A stretch of DNA of 64,000 nt from Streptomonospora sp. PA3 (GTDB taxonomy: Bacteria > Actinomycetota > Actinomycetes > Streptosporangiales > Streptosporangiaceae): positions 25,642 to 89,641 of the forward strand of contig NZ_VTZW01000022.1 of the NCBI RefSeq assembly GCF_009728995.1. The letters run 5' to 3'. Positions 8,011-16,895 of the stretch are shown piece by piece; position 1 is the first letter of the stretch; each line of letters begins with the position of its first letter. A program made the position numbers and the translations under genes. The notes under the pieces were generated by a model. It did no database searches and was not told where the DNA came from. It worked only from the letters and a program-made list of their open reading frames with translations.

Positions 8011-9894
8011 GTGGCCCCCGATCACTTCGCCCCCAGCGCCGACGCCGTCCTGGCGTACGCCGCCGACGCGATCGTGGCCGTGGACACCGATCTGCGGGTC
8101 GTGCTGTGGAACCCGGCCGCCGAGCGCATGTTCGGCTGGACCTTCGCCGAGGTCGCCGGCCGCCCCCTGCCGATCGTGCCCGACGAGCTGATGGCCGAGC
8201 ACCACGCCATCCTGGAGCGCGTGCGTGCGGGCGGGCCGCTCTCCATTGTCAGCCGCCGGCTGCGCCGCGACGGCACCGTCGTCGACGTCCGCATCGACAC
8301 CAGCTCCCTGTGGGACGAGCAGGGCCGGCTCACCGGCTGGCTCGGCGTCTTCCACACCTACGAGGAGATCGGTGCGGTCCAGAGCCATATGACCGAGCGG
8401 GCGCGGCTGGTGCGCCGGCTCACCGACGTGGTCGCCGACATCAACGCCGACCTCGACCTCGACGCCGTGCTGGACCGCATCGCCCACAGCCTGACGGAGC
8501 TCACCGGGGCCGACGCCGGCGGTTTCGCCCTGATCGAGGACGACCAGCTGCGGCTGGTGAGTCTGACCCAGCTGTCGGACCACCTGCGCGGCTACCAGGC
8601 GCCGCTGGAGTCCAGCCTGTTCGGCGAGCTGCTGCGCAGCGGCAAGACGGTGCTGCTGGCCACCGACGACACCCGCAGCCTGGACGATCTCATCTGGGCC
8701 GACCTCGACGGCCTGCACACCATCGCGCTGGGCGTGTCCAACGTCCAGGGCAGGCCCTACGGGGCGCTCTACGCGCTCTACAGCAGACGCAAGGTGGGCC
8801 ACGTCGAGCTGGAGCTGCTGGAGCTGCTGGCGGCCCACGCGGGGGTCGCGCTCGGCAACGCCATGGCCTACCGCGAGATCGTGCGCCAGCGTGCCCACGA
8901 GCACGCCGTCGTCGACTCCAGCGCCGACGGCATCGCGGTGCTGGGGGCCAGCGGCCTGGTGCGCAAGTGGAACCGCTCGGCCGCGGAGCTGACCGGTTAC
9001 GCCATGGCCGACGCCGTGGGCCGGCATCCGCCGTTCCCGCTGCCGGCCCGCCAGGGCGAGAACATCAGGCACCGCCTGGACAACGGCCGCTGGCTGGAGA
9101 TCCTCATCACCGACATCCCCGAGACCGGCGAGCGGGTGGTGGACTTCCGCGACATCACCGAGGCCAAGGCGCTGGAGGAGGAGAAGGACCTCTTCCTGGC
9201 CACGGCCGGCCACGAGCTGCGCACCCCGATCACGGTCGTGCAGGGCTTCGCCAGCACGCTGGTGCGGCGCTGGGAGCAGCTCGACGACGACGCGCGCCGC
9301 AGCGCCGTCGACACCATCGCCGAGCGCTCGGGCACGCTCGCCCAGCTTGTCGAGAATCTGCTGCTGGGATCCGACGCCCGCGAGGCCGAACTGAAGACGG
9401 GCAACCACCCCTTCGACCTGGAGCGGCTGCTGCACGACAGCGCGACGGCGTTCCAGCCGTTCTCCGACCGGCACACGCTGGAGCTGGAGGTCCCGGCGCA
9501 CCTGCCCTTCGCCCTGGGCGATCCCACCGCCACCGACGTCGTCATCGGCCAGCTACTGGAGAACGCGTTCAAGTACTCCCCGGAGGGCGGGCGCATCGTC
9601 GTGCGTGCCGCCGCCGAAGGGCCGTACGTGGCGGTGTGCGTCGAGGACGAGGGGATCGGCATCCAACCGGGCGACGAGGAGCGCATCTTCGGGCGGTTCG
9701 TGCAGGGCGAGGCGGGCGACCGCCGCCGGTTCGGCGGAATCGGGCTGGGCCTGTACATCGCCCGACGGCTGGCCCGCGCGCAGGGCGGCGAGGTCACGGC
9801 CCACCCGCGGGAGTCCACGGGGACCCGGATGAGATTCACGTTACATTCCGCGCCGGCACCCGAGCCGGGCAAGCCCGAGATCCCGGACCAGTAG
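8011..9894 (+). CDS. PAS-GAF-PAS sensor histidine kinase (soluble)
   Basis: Cytoplasmic sensor kinase of about 627 residues with no membrane helix. Domain order: PAS (10-120), GAF (135-290), second PAS (300-390), HisKA dimerisation domain with the phospho-acceptor in ATAGHELRTPITVV (His near residue 401), and a HATPase domain (505-620). The ATPase shows the N box ENAFKYSPEGG and G boxes DEGIGI and FGGIGLGLYIARR. No response regulator lies next to it, so it is an orphan kinase. The next two regulatory genes are an RsbW-like ATPase and a STAS protein, which makes partner-switching signalling a possible output (inference). The GTG start at 8011 is tentative. Confidence 0.88.
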   Translation: MAPDHFAPSADAVLAYAADAIVAVDTDLRVVLWNPAAERMFGWTFAEVAGRPLPIVPDELMAEHHAILERVRAGGPLSIVSRRLRRDGTVVDVRIDTSSLWDEQGRLTGWLGVFHTYEEIGAVQSHMTERARLVRRLTDVVADINADLDLDAVLDRIAHSLTELTGADAGGFALIEDDQLRLVSLTQLSDHLRGYQAPLESSLFGELLRSGKTVLLATDDTRSLDDLIWADLDGLHTIALGVSNVQGRPYGALYALYSRRKVGHVELELLELLAAHAGVALGNAMAYREIVRQRAHEHAVVDSSADGIAVLGASGLVRKWNRSAAELTGYAMADAVGRHPPFPLPARQGENIRHRLDNGRWLEILITDIPETGERVVDFRDITEAKALEEEKDLFLATAGHELRTPITVVQGFASTLVRRWEQLDDDARRSAVDTIAERSGTLAQLVENLLLGSDAREAELKTGNHPFDLERLLHDSATAFQPFSDRHTLELEVPAHLPFALGDPTATDVVIGQLLENAFKYSPEGGRIVVRAAAEGPYVAVCVEDEGIGIQPGDEERIFGRFVQGEAGDRRRFGGIGLGLYIARRLARAQGGEVTAHPRESTGTRMRFTLHSAPAPEPGKPEIPDQ

Positions 9895-10159
9895 CCGATT
9901 CCGCCGCCGACGAAGCCGGCCCGCACGTCCGCTTGGCTGCGCTGCGGGGGAGACGGGTGCCGATGAGGTGTTTCCGGGGTGGACGAACGGGGCATTTCGG
10001 CCCTGGCAGAGTCGCATTGCCGAGGCTTTGCCGCGAACCGACCAAGTGAATACGGACGAATAACGAGGTCGGGGCGTGGGCGGCAGGCTCGTGCTCCCGC
10101 CGGTTGCTGAGCAAAGCCGGACGCGCGGGATGGAGCGCGCCGAGGAACGGGAGAAGTAC

Positions 10160-10687
10160 GTGTCACGAGTTGTACTGCTGCCGCACGCAGCGTCGAGTGT
10201 GACGAGCGCGCGCCGGCGGCTCTGCTCTGATCTGCGTGCCTGCGGTGTTGGCCCCGCCAAGGTCGACGACGCCGCCATCGTCCTGAGCGAACTGCTGAGC
10301 AACGCGCTGCGCCACGCCGCTCCGCTGCCCGAGCCCTTCCCGCCCGGATGCGTGCAGGTCGCCTGGGAGGTCGAGAACCCCTCGGCGGCCGGCGGCCGGG
10401 ACGGATGGCTGGAGGTCGCGGTGCGCGACGGCGGAGCCCAGACCCTGCCGAGACTGGCGCGCCCGTCGCTGTCGGCCCTGGGCGGGCGCGGCCTGGGCAT
10501 CGTGGAGCACATCGCGGCCAAGTGGGGAACCGAGGTCGACGACCGGGTGACCACGGTGTGGGCGGTCCTGGAGACCGCCGTTGCGGAGCCGCCGGAGCGC
10601 GGTGTGCCGGCGTCGCACCGGTCTTACGACCAGGCGTCCGGCGGGCGGATCCCGGTGGCGCCGCCGCAGCAGGCGGCCCGGACCTGA
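10160..10687 (+). CDS. RsbW-like ATP-binding anti-sigma-type regulator
   Basis: Small HATPase-domain protein of about 175 residues, of the RsbW/SpoIIAB-type family common in actinomycetes. The N box (LSELLSNALRHAAPL) and the G box (GGRGLGIVEHIAAKWG) are both present, so ATP binding looks intact. Such proteins bind a sigma factor or a STAS antagonist and phosphorylate the latter. The STAS gene follows about 230 bases downstream, suggesting a partner pair. The start GTG at 10160 is chosen for its GGGAGAA ribosome site; an ATG at 10130 would add ten residues. The C-terminal 30 residues are low complexity. Confidence 0.85.
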   Translation: MSRVVLLPHAASSVTSARRRLCSDLRACGVGPAKVDDAAIVLSELLSNALRHAAPLPEPFPPGCVQVAWEVENPSAAGGRDGWLEVAVRDGGAQTLPRLARPSLSALGGRGLGIVEHIAAKWGTEVDDRVTTVWAVLETAVAEPPERGVPASHRSYDQASGGRIPVAPPQQAART

Positions 10688-10902
10688 ACCGCCCGCCCGC
10701 CGCCGAGCGGGCGGTTCGCGGAACACGCGGTGATCCGCGCGGTGCCTGATGTAGATTCTCGCTGGGGCTGAGCGCGGCGGCCTGCGCCGGTCGGAGACGC
10801 GACCGCGCGGGGCCTGCGGTCCGGATTTCGGACATTCGTGGCCGCAGCAAAGGGAAGTTCCGAAACGCGGTCGCCGATGTGGCCACCACTCCCCGTGGGC
10901 GC

Positions 10903-10908
10903 TACAGT
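10903..10908 (+). promoter_or_regulatory. -10 box TACAGT for a leaderless STAS mRNA
   Basis: TACAGT ends seven bases before the GTG start of the STAS gene and no ribosome site is present. This spacing recurs at many genes in the window. Confidence 0.5.
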
Positions 10909-10915
10909 CTCGACT

Positions 10916-11272
10916 GTGGAGTTGAAGATCTCGAGTCAGTCTCAGGGCGATTGCGCCGTTGTCGCTGTGCGCGGAGAGATTGACCTCTATACGGCACCGC
11001 AGCTGCAGAGCGGGCTCGTCAACGCGCTGGAGGACGGTGCGCGGCGCCTGATGGTCGACATGTCGCAGGTGGAGTTCTGCGACTCGACGGGGATGAGCGT
11101 CCTGCTGTCGGCCATGAAGCGCGCCCGCACCAAGGAGGGCGACCTCGCGCTCGTGGCGCCCAAGCCCGGGGTCCGCAAGGTCCTGGAGGTCACCGGGCTC
11201 GACGCGGTCTTCACCATCGAGGACTCCACCGACGCGCTGCCCAGAACTGCCGAATCGAGCCCGATGGGTTAA
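10916..11272 (+). CDS. STAS-domain anti-sigma factor antagonist
   Basis: RsbV/SpoIIAA-type protein of 118 residues forming a single STAS domain. It has the strand VVAVRGEIDLYTAPQL and the phospho-acceptor segment FCDSTGMSVLLSAMKRA, with the conserved serine in DST. It is expected to be phosphorylated by an RsbW-like kinase and, when unphosphorylated, to release the bound sigma factor. The obvious partner is the ATPase gene just upstream. The GTG start at 10916 lies seven bases after a TACAGT -10 box with no Shine-Dalgarno, so the message is probably leaderless. Confidence 0.88.
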   Translation: MELKISSQSQGDCAVVAVRGEIDLYTAPQLQSGLVNALEDGARRLMVDMSQVEFCDSTGMSVLLSAMKRARTKEGDLALVAPKPGVRKVLEVTGLDAVFTIEDSTDALPRTAESSPMG

Positions 11273-11300
11273 GCCGTGTTCAAGAACGGCGGGGGTGCGG

Positions 11301-11592
11301 CTTTCAGGAACCCTCCGGGTACCACCTGGGGTGGCCACCATCGAGGTTGCGGCAATGGGGCTGGGTTGCGCGCAGCGCCGCGCGCCCACCCGTCAGCCCA
11401 CCGCCACCCGGACGAGACGCTGCGCGTCACGGGCTCGATTCAATGCCGCTGAGCGCACGGCACCCTTTTGCGCCGGAGGCCCGCCACTGATGGTGCGGCC
11501 CCATCTGGCGGGTACCGCGTGCGCTCGGCGGCAGGCAGGCACGTGACGCGAAGCGTCTCCGATGGGGTGGTGGCGGGCTGACGGGCGGCCGC
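11301..11592. repeat. Palindromic intergenic element, copy A
   Basis: About 290 bases that fold back on themselves. The left arm (11301-11430) shares about 85% identity by eye with 16494-16623 (copy B). The stretch GAGACGCTGCGCGTCAC at the end of the left arm is mirrored by GTGACGCGAAGCGTCTCC at 11543, and TGCCGCTGAGCGCACGG by GCGTGCGCTCGGCGGCA further in. No conserved reading frame is visible. It lies between the STAS and DUF4446 genes. The right arm appears cut short near 11592 relative to copy B. Confidence 0.75.
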
Positions 11593-11712
11593 GCACCTGC
11601 CCGGCGGAGTCTCCGAGAGCCGTCTGGCCGTCTGCACCCGCATTCCGAACCGGGTGCGCGAAACGCGGAGAGTGCCGTTCTGTTCACCGACGGTAGCGGT
11701 TACTCTCGCACT

Positions 11713-12390
11713 GTGGTGACTACCTTGACTACGTATCTGGTCGTACTCGCGGTGCTCGCAGGCCTCGGCGGCCTCGCCCTGGGCGTCTACGCCCTGATGC
11801 GCGTGCGCTCCGCCGCGGACGACTGCCGGGAGCTGGTCGAACGGCTGCTGCCTGAGGGAAGCGGGCTGGACACGCGGGCCGTGCGCGATGTCGCCGTCGT
11901 GCGCTACGACGCCTTGGAGGAGATGTCCGGGGCGCGCTCGTTCTCGCTGGCCCTGCTCAACGCCGCGGGCGACGGCGTCGTGGTGACCTCGATCAACGGG
12001 CGCACCGAGTCCCGCACCTACGCCAAGGAGATCGAGCAGGGCCGTGCCGAGGAGGCGCTGTCCCCCGAGGAGTACCGGGCCGTCAGGGCCGCGCGCCTCG
12101 GCCGGGGCCCGGGCAGCGTCCCCGGCGGCGACCCCGCCGCCAGGGCGGCACCGCGCGCCGACGAGGGCGGGTCCCGCCGCAGGCGCGACCACGCCGCGCC
12201 GCCGCGGAAGGACCCGGCGCCGGAGCGGGATGCCGGTGCGGCGCCCGACGCCCCGGCCGAATCCGGCAGGGCGGGCAAGGAGCGGGCCCCCGCGGCGACC
12301 GGTCCGGACCCTGATACGCCGGCCGTCCGCTCGCTGGGAGCCGCCCCGTCCGGGGCCCCCGCCAGCGGCACGTCGGGCGCCGCCGACTGA
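11713..12390 (+). CDS. DUF4446 family membrane-anchored protein
   Basis: Protein of 225 residues with one N-terminal membrane helix (about 5-28) and a short cytoplasmic domain typical of DUF4446: VRYDALEEMSGARSFSLALLNAAGDGVVVTSINGRTESRTYAK, quoted here only in part as RYDALEEMSGARSFSLA. The C-terminal 90 residues are a low-complexity Pro/Ala/Arg tail with no recognisable domain. Function is unknown. In actinobacteria this family is commonly found near pheA and serS, as here. The GTG start at 11713 is preceded at six bases by TACTCT and lacks a ribosome site, so leaderless translation is likely. Confidence 0.85.
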   Translation: MVTTLTTYLVVLAVLAGLGGLALGVYALMRVRSAADDCRELVERLLPEGSGLDTRAVRDVAVVRYDALEEMSGARSFSLALLNAAGDGVVVTSINGRTESRTYAKEIEQGRAEEALSPEEYRAVRAARLGRGPGSVPGGDPAARAAPRADEGGSRRRRDHAAPPRKDPAPERDAGAAPDAPAESGRAGKERAPAATGPDPDTPAVRSLGAAPSGAPASGTSGAAD

Positions 12391-12437
12391 CCGGCCGGGG
12401 CGCACCGCGGCCGGCAGGCGCGGTGCGCCCCGGCCGG
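12391..12437 (+). terminator. Strong hairpin terminator after the DUF4446 gene
   Basis: Perfect 19-bp stem (arms 12391-12409 and 12419-12437) with a 9-base loop, starting immediately after the stop codon. There is no T-run, as is common for actinomycete terminators. Confidence 0.8.
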
Positions 12438-12573
12438 CCGGCAGGCCGTTCGACCGGGATCGCGCCCTGGGACGCAGCGCGCTTCGCCCTGGCAGCGGGG
12501 CATGCGGCCCGGTCGGCGGCTGCGCCGGCCGGGCCACGCCATGCGCAGCACTCACGGGTATAACCTGCAGAAT

Positions 12574-13515
12574 ATGCGTTACGCCTACCTCGGCCCCGAA
12601 GGGACCTTCACCGAGGCCGCGCTCCGCGCGCTCAAGCCCGAGGCGCCGGAGGCGGCCCGCGTCCCCTACATCGGGGTCGACGCCGTGTTCGCCGCCATCC
12701 GCCGCGGCGACGTCGACGGCGGCACGGTGCCGCTGGAGAACTCCGTCGAAGGCGGGGTCACCGCCACGATCGCCGAGCTGATCAACGGCGATCCGCTGCT
12801 GATCGCCGCCGAGGCCGCCCTGCCCGTTGAGTTCACCCTGTTCGGACGCGAGGGCGCGACGATCGCCGACGTCAAGCGGATCGCCACCCACCCGCACGCG
12901 CTGGCGCAGTGTCGCGGCTGGCTGGCGCGCCATCTGCCCGACGCCGAGGTGTTCACGGTCTCCTCCACCGCCGCCGCGGCCCAGGGCGTCGCCGACCCCG
13001 GCAGCGCCTACGACGCCGCCATCTGCGCGCGTATCGCCGGGGAGCGCAACGGGCTGCACGCGCTGGCCGAAGGCGTGGGCGACCGCGCCGACGCCGCCAC
13101 GCGCTTCGTCCACCTGGTCCGGCCGCAGCCGCTGCCCGAGCCCACCGGCACCGACCGCACATCGCTGGTGGCCTTCCTCTCCGACGACCACCCGGGCGCG
13201 CTGGTCGAGCTGCTCAACCAGTTCGCGGTGCGGGGCGTCAACCTCACCCGGCTGGAGTCGCGGCCCACGGGCGACGGCCTGGGCCGGTACTGCTTCTGCC
13301 TCGACGCCGACGGCCACGTCGCCGACCCCGCTGTCGGCGAGGCGCTGATGGGGCTGCGCCGGCTGTGCAAGGAGGTCCGGTTCCTCGGCAGCTACCCGCG
13401 GGCCGAGGCCGACACCGAACTGACCCCGTTCATGCCGACGCGCGGCACCACCAGCGCCGACTTCTACGAGGCCCAGGAGTGGCTGGCCCGCATCCGCGCG
13501 GGCCGCATCGACTGA
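12574..13515 (+). CDS. pheA: Prephenate dehydratase
   Basis: Converts prephenate to phenylpyruvate in phenylalanine synthesis; 313 residues, cytoplasmic. The catalytic domain (1-180) starts with RYAYLGPEGTFTEAAL and contains the conserved DAATRFVHL (TRF) segment. The C-terminal ACT domain (190-275) has LVAFLSDDHPGALVELL and the phenylalanine-binding ESRP motif, so feedback inhibition is expected. The ATG at 12574 follows TATAAC by nine bases with no ribosome site. It is a stand-alone gene, not fused to chorismate mutase. serS follows, as in many actinobacteria. Confidence 0.95.
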   Translation: MRYAYLGPEGTFTEAALRALKPEAPEAARVPYIGVDAVFAAIRRGDVDGGTVPLENSVEGGVTATIAELINGDPLLIAAEAALPVEFTLFGREGATIADVKRIATHPHALAQCRGWLARHLPDAEVFTVSSTAAAAQGVADPGSAYDAAICARIAGERNGLHALAEGVGDRADAATRFVHLVRPQPLPEPTGTDRTSLVAFLSDDHPGALVELLNQFAVRGVNLTRLESRPTGDGLGRYCFCLDADGHVADPAVGEALMGLRRLCKEVRFLGSYPRAEADTELTPFMPTRGTTSADFYEAQEWLARIRAGRID

Positions 13516-13533
13516 CCCCGGCCGCGGCCGGGG
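13516..13533. terminator. GC palindrome between pheA and a convergent small gene
   Basis: CCCCGGCC next to its complement forms an 18-base perfect palindrome right after the pheA stop. It could terminate both converging genes. Confidence 0.5.
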
Positions 13534-13539
13534 CGCCGC

Positions 13540-13722
13540 TCAGCCCGTCGGCTCCGGGGCTGCCGACGGGGGCTGCCGGTCCAGCACTCTGGCGAGCTGC
13601 CCGCGCAGCGCCATCTCCAGGGCCGCGTCCTCCGGGCAGAGATAAGGCAGCTGGTCCAGGGCTGCCAGCACCTCCGCCGCCGTCATGGCGCCCAGTGCCT
13701 TCATCGGCCACGGCTGGGGCAT
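13540..13722 (-). CDS. Small hypothetical protein
   Basis: About 60 residues. I do not recognise it. It has a short helix-forming middle (MTAAEVLAALDQLPYLCPED) and a proline-rich tail and no membrane segment. The ATG at 13722 has a good ribosome site (AAGGAGCGGGAG) about eight bases upstream, which is the main reason to call it. It converges on pheA. Confidence 0.55.
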   Translation of the reverse strand: MPQPWPMKALGAMTAAEVLAALDQLPYLCPEDAALEMALRGQLARVLDRQPPSAAPEPTG

Positions 13723-13892
13723 GCTCCCGCTCCTTCCCGCTTCACGCGGCGCGCCCCCCGCGCGCCGCATCCGGTACACGGCCGAGGGCGGCGGTTATGA
13801 CGCCGCTTTTCGCCGCCGATCCGCAGGCCACGGAGCAGGCGGGCGGGGTCGGCCCCTGTGGAAACCGGTGTGTGGGCCGGTGCGATCGCCGG

Positions 13893-13898
13893 TAGCCT
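13893..13898 (+). promoter_or_regulatory. -10 box TAGCCT for leaderless serS
   Basis: TAGCCT ends six bases before the serS GTG. No Shine-Dalgarno sequence is present. Confidence 0.45.
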
Positions 13899-13904
13899 GC
13901 AGAC

Positions 13905-15173
13905 GTGATCGACCTTCGCGCTCTCAGAGAATCCCCCGACCGCCTGCGCGCCTCGCAGCGGGCCCGCGGCGAGGACGAAACCGTCGTCGACCGCCTGCTC
14001 GACCTCGACTCGCGGCGCCGCGCCGCGCTCACCCGCTTCGAGGGGCTGCGCGCCGAGCAGAAGAACGCGGGCAAGGCGGTCTCCTCGGCGGCGCCCGAGG
14101 AGCGGGAGTCGCTGCTGGCCAGGGCCAAGGAGCTGGCGGCCGACGTCAAGCAGGCCGACGCCGAGGCCGGCGAGCTCGGCGCCGAGGTCGACCGGCTGCT
14201 GCGCGAGATCCCCAACATCGTCGACGACGACACCCCGCAGGGAGGTGTCGACGACTTCCGGGTGCTGGAGCACGTCGGCACCCCGGCCGAGTTCGACTTC
14301 ACCCCGCGCGACCACCTGGAACTGGGCGAGCTGCTCGGCGCCGTCGACACCGAGCGCGGGGCCAAGGTCTCGGGTGCGCGCTTCTACTTCCTCACCGGTG
14401 TCGGCGCCCTGCTGGAGCTGGGGCTGCTGAACATGGCCATGCAGCAGGCGGTGGCCAACGGGTTCACCCCGATGGTTCCGCCGGTGCTGGTCCGGCCCGA
14501 GACCATGGAGGGCACCGGGTTCCTCGGCGCCCACGCCGACGAGGTCTACCGCCTGGAGGCCGACGACCTCTACCTGGTCGGCACCTCGGAGGTGCCGCTG
14601 GCCGGGTTCCACGCCGACGAGATCCTCGCCGTCGACGCCCTGCCCACGCGCTACGTGGGGTGGTCGTCGTGCTTCCGCAGGGAGGCCGGCTCCTACGGCA
14701 AGGACACCCGCGGCATCATCCGGGTGCACCAGTTCAACAAGGTCGAGATGTTCGTCTACACCCATCCCGACGAGGCCCGCCGGGAGCACGAGCGGCTGCT
14801 GGCCTGGGAGCGCGAGATGCTCGACAAGCTGGAGGTGCCCTACCGGGTGGTCGACATCGCAGGCGGCGACCTCGGCAGCAGCGCCGCGCGCAAGTTCGAC
14901 TGCGAGGCCTGGCTGCCCACCCAGGGCCGCTACCGGGAGCTGACCTCGACCTCCAACTGCACCGACTTCCAGGCGCGGCGGCTGAACATCCGCTTCCGCG
15001 ACGACACCGGCAAACCGCGCCACGCCGCCACGCTGAACGGCACGCTGGCCACCACCCGCTGGATCGTGGCGATCCTGGAGAACCACCAGCGCGCCGACGG
15101 CTCCGTGGTCGTGCCGGAGGCGCTGCGCCCGTTCGTCGGCGGCCGCGAGGTGCTCGAACCCCTCAAGCGCTGA
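13905..15173 (+). CDS. serS: Seryl-tRNA synthetase
   Basis: Class II aminoacyl-tRNA synthetase of 422 residues, normal length. The N-terminal coiled-coil tRNA-binding arm (about 30-100) is rich in Ala/Glu/Arg. The catalytic core shows motif 2 as [14 protein letters not shown] followed by HQFNKVE, and motif 3 as [18 protein letters not shown]. The serine pocket region TSEVPLAG is present. The GTG start at 13905 matches the standard [17 protein letters not shown] opening. A TAGCCT box six bases upstream suggests a leaderless message. It should charge the tRNA-Ser encoded at 21469-21557. Confidence 0.97.
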   Translation: MIDLRALRESPDRLRASQRARGEDETVVDRLLDLDSRRRAALTRFEGLRAEQKNAGKAVSSAAPEERESLLARAKELAADVKQADAEAGELGAEVDRLLREIPNIVDDDTPQGGVDDFRVLEHVGTPAEFDFTPRDHLELGELLGAVDTERGAKVSGARFYFLTGVGALLELGLLNMAMQQAVANGFTPMVPPVLVRPETMEGTGFLGAHADEVYRLEADDLYLVGTSEVPLAGFHADEILAVDALPTRYVGWSSCFRREAGSYGKDTRGIIRVHQFNKVEMFVYTHPDEARREHERLLAWEREMLDKLEVPYRVVDIAGGDLGSSAARKFDCEAWLPTQGRYRELTSTSNCTDFQARRLNIRFRDDTGKPRHAATLNGTLATTRWIVAILENHQRADGSVVVPEALRPFVGGREVLEPLKR

Positions 15174-15198
15174 AGCGCGGCGGCACCGCCGCCGAGCC

Positions 15199-16263
15199 TC
15201 AGTCGCGCGGCGCGGCGGGCAGCTCCGGCGCCGAGCAGTCGTGCCGCTGGGCGGAGGCTTCGGCGAAGTGCCGCAGGTCCGCGTACTCGCTCGGGGTGAG
15301 CGGTGCCGACCGCAGGTCGCGCCCGCTGTCCTCGGCGGGCCGCGCGGCAAAGACCGCGTCGCCCAGGGCGCCGCCGCAGGCGGCCGAGCCCCACACCGCG
15401 TAGGCGCTCGTGCCGGAGGGCCGCTCCCAGTCTCCGTAGCGCTCGTCGCCTTCGCCGCGCACGAAGGGGCCGTAGTAGGCCCGCAGCTGCAAGGAGTCTC
15501 CGAGCGCGCAGAACTCCACCGGCGCGGTGCGGGCCGGGGTCTCGCGCACCGTCGGATGCGACGCCACGCCCTTGCAGGTGCCGTCGGCGCGCTCGGCGTC
15601 CACGGGGTCGGCGGCGCCAGGGGATGCGAGTTGGCCGATGCTTCCCCCGGGATCGCCGGCGCATCCGGTGTGCCGGGCGGCCCGTTCCGCGATGGCGGCG
15701 GCGAGGCGGGCGACCCCGCGCCGCACGGATGCGTCGCCGCTGTCGGTGTCACCGCGTTCGACGGTCACCAGGACGCCGGCGCCCGTGCGGCGGTCCCAGT
15801 TCGGGCAGTCGAGCAGGACGGTGGCGCCGAGCTCCTGCTCGTCCGCGGCGACCAGGAAGCCCGACCAGCCCCCGGTCAGCGGGATCGGCAGCCGCGTGCC
15901 GTGCCGGTGGAACGTGTAGGCGTCGAACGCCGAACCGCTGCCGCTCGCCGTCTCGATCCGCATCTGCAGATCGTTCGCCCGGCAGGCCACCGGCAGGCCG
16001 TCCGGTTCGCTCACGCCCGCCGAGACGTCGTAGGCGTTGCTGGTGAGTTCGAGATCGCCGCCGCCGAACCCGCCTGCGGTCGTGCCGGTCAGCGCCAGCA
16101 CAGCGTCCACCGGAAGCATCCCGTTGCAGGCCTCGGCCAGCCGGTCGCCGGGCGTCTGCTCCTTGATCCAGGCGTAGCCCCCGTAGCCGCCTCCAAGCAG
16201 TGCCGCCGCGGCCGCGGCCGCCACGGCACGCCTGGCCCACACGTTCACGTCGTTCCAGCCCAC
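15199..16263 (-). CDS. Membrane-anchored extracellular protein of unknown function
   Basis: Protein of 354 residues that I do not recognise. It has an N-terminal membrane segment (about 10-32, Ala/Gly-rich) with the remainder predicted outside the cell. The outer part contains at least eight cysteines (for example in LAEACNGML, PVACRAND, LLDCPNWD, HTGCAGD, EFCALGD, AACGG, HDCSAPE), which may form disulfides. There are two similar halves: each starts with a cysteine after a short stretch and has a central FHRHG/FCALGD-like region, so a duplicated domain is possible. It converges on serS. Related secreted proteins of unknown role are widespread in Streptomyces-type genomes. Confidence 0.7.
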   Translation of the reverse strand: MGWNDVNVWARRAVAAAAAAALLGGGYGGYAWIKEQTPGDRLAEACNGMLPVDAVLALTGTTAGGFGGGDLELTSNAYDVSAGVSEPDGLPVACRANDLQMRIETASGSGSAFDAYTFHRHGTRLPIPLTGGWSGFLVAADEQELGATVLLDCPNWDRRTGAGVLVTVERGDTDSGDASVRRGVARLAAAIAERAARHTGCAGDPGGSIGQLASPGAADPVDAERADGTCKGVASHPTVRETPARTAPVEFCALGDSLQLRAYYGPFVRGEGDERYGDWERPSGTSAYAVWGSAACGGALGDAVFAARPAEDSGRDLRSAPLTPSEYADLRHFAEASAQRHDCSAPELPAAPRD

Positions 16264-16493
16264 GCCGCCTTAACACCACCCGTCTCGACACCGGCGAAGC
16301 GCCACAGCTTAGCGGTCGGTCGGTATCGTCCGGAAAGCCGGGGCGGCGGTGGGAGTCGGGCAGAGCAGGAAGCCGGCCTCCCCGGCCGTGCGGGCTGCGC
16401 CTCCGTCGGGCCGGACGCGCAGCGGCGCCGGAAGGCGGGGCTCGGTCGAGCGAGCGGGGCCGCGCCGGGCCCGGCGGACCCCGCCGCCCGCCG

Positions 16494-16852
16494 CTTTCCA
16501 GGAACCCACCGGGTACCACCTGGGGCGGCCGCCATCGGGGTTGCGGCAATGGGCGCGGTTCGCGTAGCGCGATCCGCCCGCCCGTCAGCCCGCCACCACC
16601 CCAACGGAGACGCTGCGCGTCACCTGCTTGCCTGCTGCCGAGCGCACGCTGAACTCATCGGGCGGAGCCGTGCCACCGGTGGCGGGCCTTTGAGGCAACG
16701 GTGCACCTCCGCTCGGCGGCAAGCCGGCCCCGAATACGTACGTGGCGCGTCTGCGCCTCCATTAGGGGCGGTGGCGGGTGACGGGTGGGATTCGCGCATC
16801 ACCCCCCATTGCCGCAACCTCTGTGCCTGTGGTGCCCGGATTCTCAACCAGG
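16494..16852. repeat. Palindromic intergenic element, copy B
   Basis: About 360 bases. The left arm (16494-16623) matches copy A's left arm base for base over most of its length, including CCGGGTACCACCTGGGG and GGTTGCGGCAATGGG. The right arm (about 16742-16852) is an imperfect inverted copy of the left: CCCATTGCCGCAACCTCTG near 16805 mirrors the left arm. The inner core (16624-16735) aligns with the reverse complement of copy A's core. It lies between the 15199-16263 gene and the proteasome activator gene. No transposase or conserved frame is present. Confidence 0.75.
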
Positions 16853-16895
16853 ATGCAGCCGCGTGCGGGTCTGCCGGCCGCAGGCGCGCGGCCGC

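Noticed and set aside
7738..9501. Long minus-strand frame opposite the histidine kinase
   Set aside because: No recognisable motifs; composition is typical of antisense frames and the kinase is clearly real.
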